Shown here: positions 1 through 9,228 of the stretch, piece after piece
Layout of the letters: every line of letters starts with the position of its first letter
Numbering within the stretch: position 1 is the first letter of the stretch
Source of the DNA: an uncultured Bacteroidota bacterium
Lineage (GTDB): Bacteria; Bacteroidota; Bacteroidia; Flavobacteriales; Flavobacteriaceae
Assembly (NCBI GenBank): GCA_902559035.1
Contig: CACEGG010000005.1
Location: 1 to 64,000, forward strand
Length of the DNA: 64,000 nucleotides
Direction: 5' to 3'
Notes under the pieces: model-generated
The model's input: the letters and a program-made list of their open reading frames with translations, nothing else
Told to the model about the DNA's origin: nothing
Database searches by the model: none
Position numbers and translations under genes: made by a program

Positions 1-63
1 AACTTCTAAAACCCAGAGAAATCGAAGGTTTTTTCTTTATATTAGTTTTATAATTTTTAATAA

Positions 64-1014
64 ATGCCAGTAATAAAAACTGACTATAAGCCTCCCTTGC
101 TTTTTAAGAATAGACATATTAATACTATTTATAGCTCATTATTTAGAAAAACAAAACGACTTTCTTTCAAACGAAAGCGAATAGAAACTGTAGACGATGA
201 TTTTTTAGATATTGACTTTATTGAAAATGGAAGTAAAAAAATTGTAATATTATGTCATGGACTAGAAGGTAGTAGTGATTCAAAATATATTCAGGCTACA
301 GCAAAATTATTATCCTTAAATGGATATTCAGTCGCTGCTATGAATTATCGTTTTTGTAGTGGAGAAATTAATCGTCAATTGGTTACCTATCATAGTGGAA
401 AAACTGACGATTTACATGTAATGATTAAATATTTACTTCCAAATTATGACTCTGTATATTTAGTAGGTTTTAGTTTGGGCGGAAATCTTATTTTAAAGTA
501 TAACGGAGATGGTTTATTTTCTTTAAGTCCCAAAATCAAGGCAAATGTAGCCATTTCAGTTCCAGTTGATTTAAAGGGTTCTTCCATAAGTTTAAAGCGT
601 TGTGAAAATGTACTTTATCGTTGGCGTTTTTTAAGAACCTTATCAAAAAAAATGCTCTTAAAGCATCAACAATTTCCAAATCAACTTGATGTATCTCCAT
701 TGAAAAAAGTGAAAACTTTAACAGATTTTGACGATTTTTTCACTAGCAAAATAAATGGTTTTAAAGATGCAGAAGATTATTATTTAAAGGCAAGCAGTAA
801 ACAATTTATTCCCAATATCACAAAACCTACTCTTTTAATTAACGCATTAGATGATCCCTTTTTGTCCGAGTCCTGTTTTCCAATTGTTGAAGCAAAAGAA
901 AATTCAAAATTTAACTTAATGACCCCTTCGTATGGTGGCCATGTGGGTTTTATTTCCAAAGGAGCTTTTTATTGGTCGGAAATCCAAATTTTAAATTTTC
1001 TTAATAGTTATTAA
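64..1014 (+). CDS. alpha/beta hydrolase, YheT-like
   Basis: ORF with LCHGLEGSSDSKY and GFSLGGN nucleophile-elbow motifs and late GGHVGF His motif. Confidence 0.85.
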   Translation: MPVIKTDYKPPLLFKNRHINTIYSSLFRKTKRLSFKRKRIETVDDDFLDIDFIENGSKKIVILCHGLEGSSDSKYIQATAKLLSLNGYSVAAMNYRFCSGEINRQLVTYHSGKTDDLHVMIKYLLPNYDSVYLVGFSLGGNLILKYNGDGLFSLSPKIKANVAISVPVDLKGSSISLKRCENVLYRWRFLRTLSKKMLLKHQQFPNQLDVSPLKKVKTLTDFDDFFTSKINGFKDAEDYYLKASSKQFIPNITKPTLLINALDDPFLSESCFPIVEAKENSKFNLMTPSYGGHVGFISKGAFYWSEIQILNFLNSY

Positions 1015-1017
1015 ATC

Positions 1018-1713
1018 ATGAGAAAGTATATTATTTTATTTATTCTACTATTTTATTCTTGCTCTCCAATTAAAAAGTATAAAAACACTGCAAGTGTATT
1101 TGAAAAAGAAATTTTGAACTTAGAAAAACTCGACTCTATAAAACAGGCTAATAAAGAGGATTTGCTTTTTATAGGTAGTTCTAGTGTTAGATTATGGGAT
1201 GAAATTGAAAGAGATATGAGCCCTTATAACGCCATTAAAAGAGGGTATGGAGGTGCACATTATTATGATTTAATTCATTTTATAGAAAGATTAGTTGTTA
1301 ATCATTCTCCAAAGGCAATATTAATTTTTGTGGCGAATGATATTACGGGATCTGAAGATGTATTTAAGTCAAGAACTGATTTGTCCGCAGAAGAATTAAA
1401 AAGATTATTTGAATATTGTTTTAATTTGATAAGAAAAATACACAAAGATATACCTGTTTATGTTATTGAAACTACCCCCACACCAAGCAGATGGAATGCT
1501 TGGGACAAGATCTTGAAGGCGAATAACTTAATTAGATCTTATTGTGAAAAAACCCCTAACCTTTATTTTATTGGCACAAGAAATAAATTTATTGGAAATG
1601 ATGGTTTGCCAAAAAAATCATTATTTATTGCTGACGAACTGCACTTAAATGAATTAGGTTATAAACTTTGGTCTCAAATTATAAAATCAAAATTATTAGA
1701 AACTAATATTTAG
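1018..1713 (+). CDS. SGNH/GDSL-type hydrolase, lipoprotein
   Basis: Lipobox-like LLFYSCS; FIGSSSVRLW block I, GYGGAHYYDL, FVANDI, DELHLNELGY. Confidence 0.8.
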   Translation: MRKYIILFILLFYSCSPIKKYKNTASVFEKEILNLEKLDSIKQANKEDLLFIGSSSVRLWDEIERDMSPYNAIKRGYGGAHYYDLIHFIERLVVNHSPKAILIFVANDITGSEDVFKSRTDLSAEELKRLFEYCFNLIRKIHKDIPVYVIETTPTPSRWNAWDKILKANNLIRSYCEKTPNLYFIGTRNKFIGNDGLPKKSLFIADELHLNELGYKLWSQIIKSKLLETNI

Positions 1714-1801
1714 ACTAAGTATTAATTTTTTTTGGTATATAATTTTAACCTCTTTATCTAAAAAGAGAATTATTATTTAATTTTTTTTAGATATTTCAAA
1801 T

Positions 1802-2503
1802 ATGAAATGGCTCCTAATATTACTCTTACCTTTTTTTTCTTTTACTCAAAACCTGAACAATACTAATAGTTTATACCCCAATGAAAATATATTTATTAAA
1901 TACCACGACAAATGGGGAAGAAATAATTACAAGAAAGTAGTAAAAGAATTTAAAAAATCTCCTTTGAGTAAAGGGGATATTGTTTTCTTAGGTAATAGTA
2001 TTACTGCTGGTGGAAATGATTGGAGCATAAGGTTAAATTATCCAAATATCAGAAACAGAGGAATTGGAGGGGATGTTACTGAGGGAGTATTACACAGGCT
2101 TGATGAAATTACTTATTATAAACCTAAAGCAGTTTTTTTGTTAATAGGAATTAATGATTTGTGGAATACTTCTCCTATTGAACCCACTGTTGATTATATT
2201 TCAAAAAATATAATTAGAATTACACAAGAAATTAAAAAAAAATCACCTAAGACTAAAGTTTTTGTACAAACCATTCTACCTGTTGAAAAACAGATATACA
2301 GAGTTCCTATAAATGAAATCAATAATTTTTTAAAATCTGAAGAATCTAAAAATTCTTATTCAATTATCGATTTACACTCATTTTTTGTTGATGATAAAGG
2401 GTTAATTATTGAAGACTTTTTTAGTGATGGAATTCATTTAACAGAAGAAGGCTACAATAATTGGGTTAAAATTATAAGGCCTATAGTTCAATCTATTAAA
2501 TAG
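1802..2503 (+). CDS. SGNH/GDSL-type hydrolase (GDSL family lipase/acylhydrolase)
   Basis: Signal peptide; FLGNSITAGG, RGIGGDVTEG, LLIGINDLW, DGIHLTEEGY. Confidence 0.85.
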   Translation: MKWLLILLLPFFSFTQNLNNTNSLYPNENIFIKYHDKWGRNNYKKVVKEFKKSPLSKGDIVFLGNSITAGGNDWSIRLNYPNIRNRGIGGDVTEGVLHRLDEITYYKPKAVFLLIGINDLWNTSPIEPTVDYISKNIIRITQEIKKKSPKTKVFVQTILPVEKQIYRVPINEINNFLKSEESKNSYSIIDLHSFFVDDKGLIIEDFFSDGIHLTEEGYNNWVKIIRPIVQSIK

Positions 2504-2514
2504 AAAGTTTAAGT

Positions 2515-2543
2515 CATTTGACATTGTAAGTCGAATGTTTTTT
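2515..2543 (+). terminator. candidate intrinsic terminator after the second SGNH hydrolase
   Basis: CATTTGAC-attgtaa-GTCGAATG hairpin followed by TTTTTT. Confidence 0.5.
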
Positions 2544-2574
2544 ATATTAGCATAGCAACAATAAATTAACTATA

Positions 2575-2991
2575 ATGAAAAAAACAATCCTTTTATTATC
2601 ATTCTTTTTTATAATCTCTTGTCAAGAAACTAAAAAAGTTGAAGAAGCTGTAAAACTATCACCAACAGCAGAAGCTATAAAAAATTACAAAGTAAATTTT
2701 GTATGGACAGAAGGCTATGAAGCATGGTCAAAAGTACCAACAACAGATGATTACCATATGTCTGCTCCTTTGATTGGACTTGAGGCTACTGGGCCCGCCG
2801 AAATTGAAGAAATTATTTTTGGATTTGTTACTGAAAATGAACTTAAACAAGAACTTGTAGATATAGTAGAGTTAGGGGATTATATTACTTGTTTTTTAAA
2901 ATTAACAACAAAAACTGGAGATGTTATTGATGGCGTTGAAGTTTTTAAAGTAGATAAAGAAGGAAGAGTCGAAAAAATATGGGCTCTTTAA
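2575..2991 (+). CDS. small lipoprotein, possible NTF2/SnoaL-like fold
   Basis: Lipoprotein signal (FFFIISCQ); pattern resembles a SnoaL-like domain. Confidence 0.55.
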   Translation: MKKTILLLSFFFIISCQETKKVEEAVKLSPTAEAIKNYKVNFVWTEGYEAWSKVPTTDDYHMSAPLIGLEATGPAEIEEIIFGFVTENELKQELVDIVELGDYITCFLKLTTKTGDVIDGVEVFKVDKEGRVEKIWAL

Positions 2992-3015
2992 TATTAACAA
3001 CTAAATATTTATAAC

Positions 3016-3522
3016 ATGAAAAATTTATTAACACTTTTTTTAACCCTATTAATTGTAGGTTGTTCTCAGCAACCCAGTGAACAATGTCAAAACTTAGAAT
3101 CAGCAAACACTCAACTTGAAAATAACCTGAACACATACAAAACTGCTTGGGACATATTTTTTGAAAATAGAGACCCAAGTGCTATTAACACTGAAAGTTT
3201 TGATGAGCAAGTAACTGTTGTTACTGCTTCTGGTGATGTTACAGGAATTGATGCTTTCAGAGACTATTATAGCAATTATCTTACTGCATTTTCTGATGCC
3301 GAATTTACTTTTGTTCACATTTTTGGACAAGGCGATAAATTAGTTAAACAATGGAATTTTAAAGGAACACATGATGGAGATTTTTTTGGAATTCCAGCAA
3401 CTAACAAATCATTAGATCTTTCAGGAACTACAATAGTGATGATGAAAGACGGAAAAGTATTTAAAGAACAAGATTTCTTTGATAATCATACGTTTTTAAT
3501 GCAACTTGGTCTTCTAGAATAA
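3016..3522 (+). CDS. lipoprotein with SnoaL/NTF2-like domain
   Basis: Lipobox LLIVGCS; FRDYYSNYLTAFSDAEFTFVHIFGQGDKLVKQWNFKGTHDGDFFGIPATNKSL is typical of SnoaL-like polyketide cyclases. Confidence 0.75.
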   Translation: MKNLLTLFLTLLIVGCSQQPSEQCQNLESANTQLENNLNTYKTAWDIFFENRDPSAINTESFDEQVTVVTASGDVTGIDAFRDYYSNYLTAFSDAEFTFVHIFGQGDKLVKQWNFKGTHDGDFFGIPATNKSLDLSGTTIVMMKDGKVFKEQDFFDNHTFLMQLGLLE

Positions 3523-3560
3523 TAATTTTTTTTATTCTAAACCAGGGCTAATATATATTT

Positions 3561-4346
3561 ATGGAATTTATTGGCTTCTTCTTCGCGTTGTTCATTGGCT
3601 TTTCTATTGGCTTATTTGGCGGAGGAGGATCAATATTGTCCGTTCCAGTTTTAGCTTATTTGTTTTTATTGGATGAAAAAATTTCAACAGCTTATTCATT
3701 ATTTATAGTAGGTGTCACTGCACTTATAGGTGGAGTCAAACAAAACTTTAATAAAAATGTTAATTGGCGAACAGCTTTATTATTTGGAACACCTTCTGTA
3801 TTAGGGGTTTGGTGTATAAGAAAATTTGTAATTCCTGAATTGCCTGAAATATTATTTGAAATAGGTGATATTGCTGTTTCAAGGAGAATGGGAATGTTTG
3901 GAGTCTTCATTGTTTTAATGTTTCTGGCATCTTATTTTATTTTGAATGAAAAAGTCTATAAAAAAGAAAAAACAGATAAAAAGACTAATTATTTTCTGGT
4001 AATTTTTGAGGGTTTAATTGTTGGGGCTGTCACTGGTTTTGTTGGAGCTGGAGGAGGTTTTTTGATAGTTCCTGCTTTGGTTCTTCTAATAAACTTAAAC
4101 ATGAAAGAGGCAATAGGAACCTCATTAGTTATAATAGCATTGAAATCGATTATTGGTTTTTTTCTTGGAGATGCTTTGATAATAAATATTGATTGGAACT
4201 TTTTAATTCTTTTTACCAGTATTACTATTTGTGGAATGTTTTTTGGGATCTATGCTGGAAAGTTTCTAAATAATCAATCTTTAAAAAGAGGGTTTGGATA
4301 CTTTATTTTATTTATGGCTTTTTTTATGTTATATATGGAATTTTAA
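3561..4346 (+). CDS. TSUP family (TauE/SafE-like) permease
   Basis: Multi-TM; GFSIGLFGGGGSILSVPVLAYL and GAVTGFVGAGGGFLIVPALVLL repeats. Confidence 0.85.
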   Translation: MEFIGFFFALFIGFSIGLFGGGGSILSVPVLAYLFLLDEKISTAYSLFIVGVTALIGGVKQNFNKNVNWRTALLFGTPSVLGVWCIRKFVIPELPEILFEIGDIAVSRRMGMFGVFIVLMFLASYFILNEKVYKKEKTDKKTNYFLVIFEGLIVGAVTGFVGAGGGFLIVPALVLLINLNMKEAIGTSLVIIALKSIIGFFLGDALIINIDWNFLILFTSITICGMFFGIYAGKFLNNQSLKRGFGYFILFMAFFMLYMEF

Positions 4347-4347
4347 A

Positions 4348-4377
4348 TAAAAAAAGCCTCTCTTAGAGGGTTTTTTT
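4348..4377. terminator. bidirectional intrinsic terminator between convergent genes
   Basis: AAAAAAGCCTCTC-tta-GAGGGTTTTTTT inverted repeat. Confidence 0.6.
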
Positions 4378-5241
4378 ATCTCTTTCAATTAAGTTATAGA
4401 TAAGTAATATAATAAGTCCAAACACAATACCTGAAATAATTAATAATATACTTGTTAGTCCAGAAACCGAAAAAGATAGCCTGAGAAGTATTGTAGAAAT
4501 AATAAACCCTGTATTTCTTATTAATTGACTGTATCGTTCAGTATATTGAAATGACATTAGAAGAATAAATACATCAGCTAAAATCATAATTGTAAAAAAT
4601 TCGTTAAAGAATAAATTATTTAAATCCTCATCAAAGGCTTGTTCTATAAATACGCCGTTAACCCAATTTCCAAAGCTAATTATACACACAAAAAATAGGG
4701 TAGGAAGTAAAATGATACTTACTAATTTTTTTGAGGCAATGAACCTATCTAGTTTTTCTGAAACTGGTTTAATGGGAAGTTTTTCTTTTGTTTCCTTAAA
4801 AAGATAAATTAAAAAGAATATAATTAAGACTCCAATTAAATCATATATGAGTTGGAGATTATTTGAGTTTTCAAACCAATTGGCATTTAGATCAACAAGA
4901 GGAATATCTTTAAATATTTTTCTAATTACAATTAGAGACATTATTTGATATTGTTTACCAACCGCAGTTGTAAAGGATCTAGGTATGTAGTAAACCAGTA
5001 AAAACGCTTCATAAACAAGTATGAAAGAAAAGGGAGTGTATAAAGCAGAAATTGGATTCGAAAATAAATCAGTTCCAACAATTGAAAGCTCTATTAAATT
5101 ATAGTTGTTTAGAAGAATTATTAGTAGATGTAGTACAAAGCCAAATGATGCTAAATAAAGTATATATTTTTCAAATTTTTCAAGAACTTTTTCAGAAAAA
5201 ATTTTCAAAAACAAAGTTTCTATATTTTGCTGGATTGTCAT
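4363..5241 (-). CDS. conserved integral membrane protein of unknown function
   Basis: 292-aa ORF with many hydrophobic segments. Confidence 0.65.
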   Translation of the reverse strand: MTIQQNIETLFLKIFSEKVLEKFEKYILYLASFGFVLHLLIILLNNYNLIELSIVGTDLFSNPISALYTPFSFILVYEAFLLVYYIPRSFTTAVGKQYQIMSLIVIRKIFKDIPLVDLNANWFENSNNLQLIYDLIGVLIIFFLIYLFKETKEKLPIKPVSEKLDRFIASKKLVSIILLPTLFFVCIISFGNWVNGVFIEQAFDEDLNNLFFNEFFTIMILADVFILLMSFQYTERYSQLIRNTGFIISTILLRLSFSVSGLTSILLIISGIVFGLIILLIYNLIERDKKTL

Positions 5242-5311
5242 AACGATATGATTATTAATTAATTAAAAGTAGTATTTTTTAAATTAAATTTTATATTTTT
5301 ATTAAATAAGG

Positions 5312-5339
5312 TTGACAGCCTTAATCTTCAAAATATTTG
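5312..5339 (+). promoter_or_regulatory. candidate Bacteroidota-type promoter for the structured RNA
   Basis: TTG (5312-5314), 17-nt spacer, AATATTTG (5332-5339; one mismatch to TAnnTTTG). Confidence 0.4.
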
Positions 5340-5435
5340 AAAACCCGTGTGGACTGGGTTTATAATATAGTCGCGGGTGGAGAGAACGCATCCGAAAAAA
5401 TCGTTACATAAGTTTAACGCCTAAAGATAATAATC

Positions 5436-5513
5436 ATGAGCGAAGAAATTATGTTAGCACTAACACAAAACAACGGACACGCAAACGCTATGAACGAAAT
5501 ATGGAAAGAATGA
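5436..5513 (+). CDS. possible 25-aa leader/micro-protein MSEEIMLALTQNNGHANAMNEIWKE
   Basis: ATG to TGA in the candidate RNA, A-rich upstream sequence; too short for the ORF track. Confidence 0.3.
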   Translation: MSEEIMLALTQNNGHANAMNEIWKE

Positions 5514-5545
5514 TTTCCATAGATTTTGTAATTTTAAATTGTTTG

Positions 5546-5574
5546 AACCCTCTTTGAAAAAAGAGGGTTTTTTT
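5546..5574 (+). terminator. intrinsic terminator
   Basis: AACCCTCTTT-gaaa-AAAGAGGGTT followed by T tract. Confidence 0.8.
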
Positions 5575-5644
5575 ATGTAAGGTTTTGTATAGGTTGTTTA
5601 GTTGTTAATCTTTAAATAAGATGTTAATTTGATAAAAAAATAAT

Positions 5645-7177
5645 ATGACAAAAAAAACATTGTTTATTGCTTTTGTTGTTTCTCTGGGAGGATTTTTATT
5701 TGGATTTGATGCAGGTATAATTTCAGGTGTAATGTCATTTGCAGGCCCAGAATTTAATTTAAATGATGCTCAAACTGGTTGGGTGGTGAGTTCACCTTCC
5801 TTTGCTGCAATGATAGCTATGTTAGTTTCAGGCAAGTTAAGTGACAGAATTGGAAGAAAAAAAATTTTAATAGTAGTAGCTTTTTTATACGCCTTTTCTG
5901 CATTAGCATCAGCCTACTCTTACAGCTATGAAACCTTATATATTGCAAGGATGATTGGAGGTTTAGCTTTTGGAGCTGCTTTAATATTAGCGCCTACTTA
6001 CATTGCAGAAATTTCAAATTCTCAAAATAGAGGAACATTAGTTTCAATCCAACAGCTCAATATAGTTTTAGGTTTTTTTGCAGCTTTTTTAAGTAATTAT
6101 TATTTCAATAATTTAAACTCTTCAAGTCAAATTTTCTCTGATGAAATTGTTTGGAGATGGATGCTTGGAGTGGAGTTTATTCCAGCAATTATATATTTTG
6201 TTTTAATGTTTTTTGTGCCCAAAAGTCCTAGATGGCTTTTCAATCAAAATCAAACAACTCAAGCAAAAAAAGTTTTATTACAGATTCATGGTTCACAACA
6301 AGCAGAAATTGAAATAGAAGCTATCAAACAAAATATTAATACGTCCAGCAATGTTGTTAAGACAAACTTTAAAGTTTTATTTAGCCCAGCCTTAAGATAT
6401 ATTATGGGAATAGGCTTATTGTTGGGTGTTTTACAACAAGCCACAGGAATTAATGCTATATATTTTTATGCAACATCAATTTTTAAACAAACAGGAATTG
6501 GAACCGATGCTGCTTTTTCATCCGGAGTTTTACTTAGCTTAACTACAGTTATATTTACTTTAATCGCTATGTATTTAGTAGATAGAATGGGTAGAAGACC
6601 ATTATTATTAGTTGGAATTACAGGGATAGCAATTAGTCTACTTACTTGTGCGTATGGATTTAATCAAGCAAAATATCAATTAACAGAAGACGGTATAAAC
6701 TCACTGAGTTTAGTAGATTCTTCTAAACTATTAAAATTCCAAGATTTAGAATTTGAAAGTGATGTTGAATTTAAAAATAAACTAAAATCTGCAATAGGAA
6801 ATCAAGTTTATGCTAAAAATGAAGGTGCGATTCTTGAAGCAGCTACAAAAATGAATTCAACTTTAGTGCTTTTTGGAATTTTTGGATTCATTGCCTGTTT
6901 TGCTTTTTCATTAGGCCCGATCATGTGGGTGATGTTATCTGAGTTATTTCCTAATAAATATAGAGGTTTGGCAATTGGGGTTATTGGATTTATAAATTCA
7001 TTTACCAGTTGGACAATTCAACAAGTTTTTCCATGGGAATTATCAAATTTAGGTAGTTCATTAACTTTTTTAATTTATGGTCTTATAGCTGTTTTTGGAG
7101 TCGTAATGTTCACGAAGTACCTTCCTGAAACAAAAGGTAAATCTTTAGAAGAAATAGAATTAGAATTCGTAAAATAA
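5645..7177 (+). CDS. MFS sugar porter (sugar/H+ symporter)
   Basis: GGFLFGFDAGIISG, DRIGRKK, PESPRWL-like PKSPRWLF, QQATGINAIYFYA, DRMGRRPLLL, PETKGKSLEEIE. Confidence 0.9.
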   Translation: MTKKTLFIAFVVSLGGFLFGFDAGIISGVMSFAGPEFNLNDAQTGWVVSSPSFAAMIAMLVSGKLSDRIGRKKILIVVAFLYAFSALASAYSYSYETLYIARMIGGLAFGAALILAPTYIAEISNSQNRGTLVSIQQLNIVLGFFAAFLSNYYFNNLNSSSQIFSDEIVWRWMLGVEFIPAIIYFVLMFFVPKSPRWLFNQNQTTQAKKVLLQIHGSQQAEIEIEAIKQNINTSSNVVKTNFKVLFSPALRYIMGIGLLLGVLQQATGINAIYFYATSIFKQTGIGTDAAFSSGVLLSLTTVIFTLIAMYLVDRMGRRPLLLVGITGIAISLLTCAYGFNQAKYQLTEDGINSLSLVDSSKLLKFQDLEFESDVEFKNKLKSAIGNQVYAKNEGAILEAATKMNSTLVLFGIFGFIACFAFSLGPIMWVMLSELFPNKYRGLAIGVIGFINSFTSWTIQQVFPWELSNLGSSLTFLIYGLIAVFGVVMFTKYLPETKGKSLEEIELEFVK

Positions 7178-7181
7178 TAAT

Positions 7182-8045
7182 ATGAACAAAAAAATAATAA
7201 TAACATTTATAATACTTATTGTAGGATATTTTATAATAGTTTTTGGAGCAAATAGCAAAGTGAATCAAACAAATAAATCCAACGATCTTTGGGAGGTAGA
7301 TTTTAGAGACGACTTTGATACTTTTAACTTAGAAAATTGGCAAGATCAAAGAATATGGGTTAATAATGAAAAACAATGCTATGTTCCAAATGGAGATTAT
7401 AATACAAGAGAAGTAAGTGAAGGTACTCTTAAAATTAGAATAGTGAATTTAGGAGACAAAATTGAATGTGATAATTTAGATAAATTTGGTAAACAACATC
7501 CACAAACACCCTATGTGGCTGGAAGAATAGCTTCGAAAAATAGAAAAGAATTTATTAAAGGTAAATGGACCGCAAGATTGAGAGTTGTTGGAGGAAGTCA
7601 AAAAAGTATGTTTCCGGCATGGTGGATTTTAGGAGCTCAAAACAACGAATCTCCAGTTCAGGAGGAAAACGAAAATATATGTTGGCCAATGACTGGTTCT
7701 GGTGAAATTGACATTTTTGAACATCATGGAGATTATAATCCTGATCATTTTACAACAGGTGCAATTAAAAATTTAGGGGAATGTGATAAAGGTGATTGGT
7801 GGAGTTACAGAGCTGGATATGATGTCTCATTGAGTGAATTTCACGAATATTCTGTTGAGTGGGAAAAAAGTGATTTAGTTTATAGATTAGATGGGGAAGA
7901 AGTACATAGAAATATTGGCCTTGGAGATAATTATCCTGAACCTATGTTTGCTATTTTAAATTTTGCTAAAATTACTGATAACCCAATGCAGGGCGAATGG
8001 GTAATGGAAGTAGATTGGGTTAAGCACGAATTTAGAAATAATTAA
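7182..8045 (+). CDS. glycoside hydrolase family 16 (laminarinase/beta-glucanase type)
   Basis: Catalytic motif GEIDIFEHHG; HEYSVEWEKSDLVYRLDGEEV; N-terminal membrane segment. Confidence 0.9.
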   Translation: MNKKIIITFIILIVGYFIIVFGANSKVNQTNKSNDLWEVDFRDDFDTFNLENWQDQRIWVNNEKQCYVPNGDYNTREVSEGTLKIRIVNLGDKIECDNLDKFGKQHPQTPYVAGRIASKNRKEFIKGKWTARLRVVGGSQKSMFPAWWILGAQNNESPVQEENENICWPMTGSGEIDIFEHHGDYNPDHFTTGAIKNLGECDKGDWWSYRAGYDVSLSEFHEYSVEWEKSDLVYRLDGEEVHRNIGLGDNYPEPMFAILNFAKITDNPMQGEWVMEVDWVKHEFRNN

Positions 8046-8047
8046 AA

Positions 8048-8974
8048 ATGTTCAATTTTTTAAATAAAATCAAATCTCGTTTATTTCAATTTATATTATT
8101 TTCTCTGGTGTTTTATATTTTTTTTCAAATAGAAAATTTTCAGAACTTTTTATTAATTAATCTCATTTCACAAATCGTTATTTTTTTATTTATCGTTTGT
8201 TTACCTGCTTATTTTACTGATAGAATGTCATATGTAGATATAGCTTGGCCTTTTGGACTTGTTGCAATTGGTGTAATCTCATTTTTTTGTGGAGATGGTT
8301 ATTTATTAAAAAAATCAATTATATCCATGTTATATATAATTGCTGGTTTGAGGATGGGAATTGGAGCATTAATTTTATTAAAAAAAGGATATCTAAATAA
8401 AGAATTACCAAGATACAGCTATCAAAGAATTAGATGGAAAAAGAAAGGGTTTATTAATGATAAATTTTCAGTCCAATATGAAATACTTCTTCAGTGTTTT
8501 GCTAATGCAACATTCTTAGCTATTCCTGCTATTTTGATTTCTAATAATAGTTCTCAAACTTTTTCAATTATTGAAGTGATTGGGTTTTTAGTCTGGGTCA
8601 TATTTTTCTTTTTAGAACATATATCTGATTTACAAAAACAAAAATTTTTAATAAATGCAAAAAAAAATAATTTGAAAAATCAAGTTTGTAACGTTGGTCT
8701 TTGGAAATATACAAGACATCCAAATTACTTTTCTGAATGGATGATTTGGAATGGTCTAATCATCGCAAGTTTTTCATCTTTGCTAGTAAATAATTCAATG
8801 ATTGTTTTTTTAGGTACAACTACATCCTTACTTTATATTACGATTTTAATGTATCAAACTTTAGTTTTTTTAACTGGAGCTATTCCATCCGAACATTATT
8901 CATTAATAAAAAGACCAGATTATAAAAAATATAAGGAGACTACAAACATGTTCTTTCCAAATTTTTTTAAATGA
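8048..8974 (+). CDS. DUF1295 / steroid 5-alpha reductase C-terminal-like membrane protein
   Basis: Multi-TM; LWKYTRHPNYFSEWMIWNG motif. Confidence 0.85.
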   Translation: MFNFLNKIKSRLFQFILFSLVFYIFFQIENFQNFLLINLISQIVIFLFIVCLPAYFTDRMSYVDIAWPFGLVAIGVISFFCGDGYLLKKSIISMLYIIAGLRMGIGALILLKKGYLNKELPRYSYQRIRWKKKGFINDKFSVQYEILLQCFANATFLAIPAILISNNSSQTFSIIEVIGFLVWVIFFFLEHISDLQKQKFLINAKKNNLKNQVCNVGLWKYTRHPNYFSEWMIWNGLIIASFSSLLVNNSMIVFLGTTTSLLYITILMYQTLVFLTGAIPSEHYSLIKRPDYKKYKETTNMFFPNFFK

Positions 8975-9228
8975 GTTTAAAAACAATTTTATTGATTATT
9001 TTATTTATATGGGGAATTCCAAGTACCTATTTTAGGAGTAGGTTTAGAAAAATTGTTTACCAAACAGATGATTGGAAAATAAATATTAAACCGGTATTTT
9101 TCAAAGAAATAAAAGCACTTTTTATAAATTTCTTTCCCGAAGATTCTGAATACATTAAAATAAGAAATTACTACAGAGTTTACTTAGTTATTTATTTAAT
9201 TATTTTTATTTTCTATTACATTGCATGA
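8971..9228 (+). CDS. small membrane protein, hypothetical
   Basis: 85-aa ORF overlapping upstream stop by 4 bp, two hydrophobic segments. Confidence 0.6.
   Translation: MSLKTILLIILFIWGIPSTYFRSRFRKIVYQTDDWKINIKPVFFKEIKALFINFFPEDSEYIKIRNYYRVYLVIYLIIFIFYYIA

Larger units (their letters stand above)
5341..5574 (+). ncRNA. candidate structured RNA / leader with internal mini-ORF and intrinsic terminator
   Basis: Hairpins AAACCC..GGGTTT (5341-5361), CGGGTG..CATCCG (5374-5394), CGTTA..TAACG (5402-5419), TATGGAAA..TTTCCATA (5500-5521), then a terminator; no large ORF in the region. Confidence 0.55.

Noticed and set aside
2945-3330. Minus-strand ORFs 2945-3178 and 3100-3330
   Set aside because: Antisense to the SnoaL-like lipoprotein gene and mutually overlapping; shadow ORFs.
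5312-5574. tmRNA, SRP RNA, RNase P RNA or glycine riboswitch at the structured RNA locus
   Set aside because: Conserved signatures (tmRNA ALA-type tag end and tRNA-like CCA end, SRP apical loop, RNase P GAGGAAAGTC, glycine aptamer CCGAAGG core) are not visible, despite a local GGAGAGA string.
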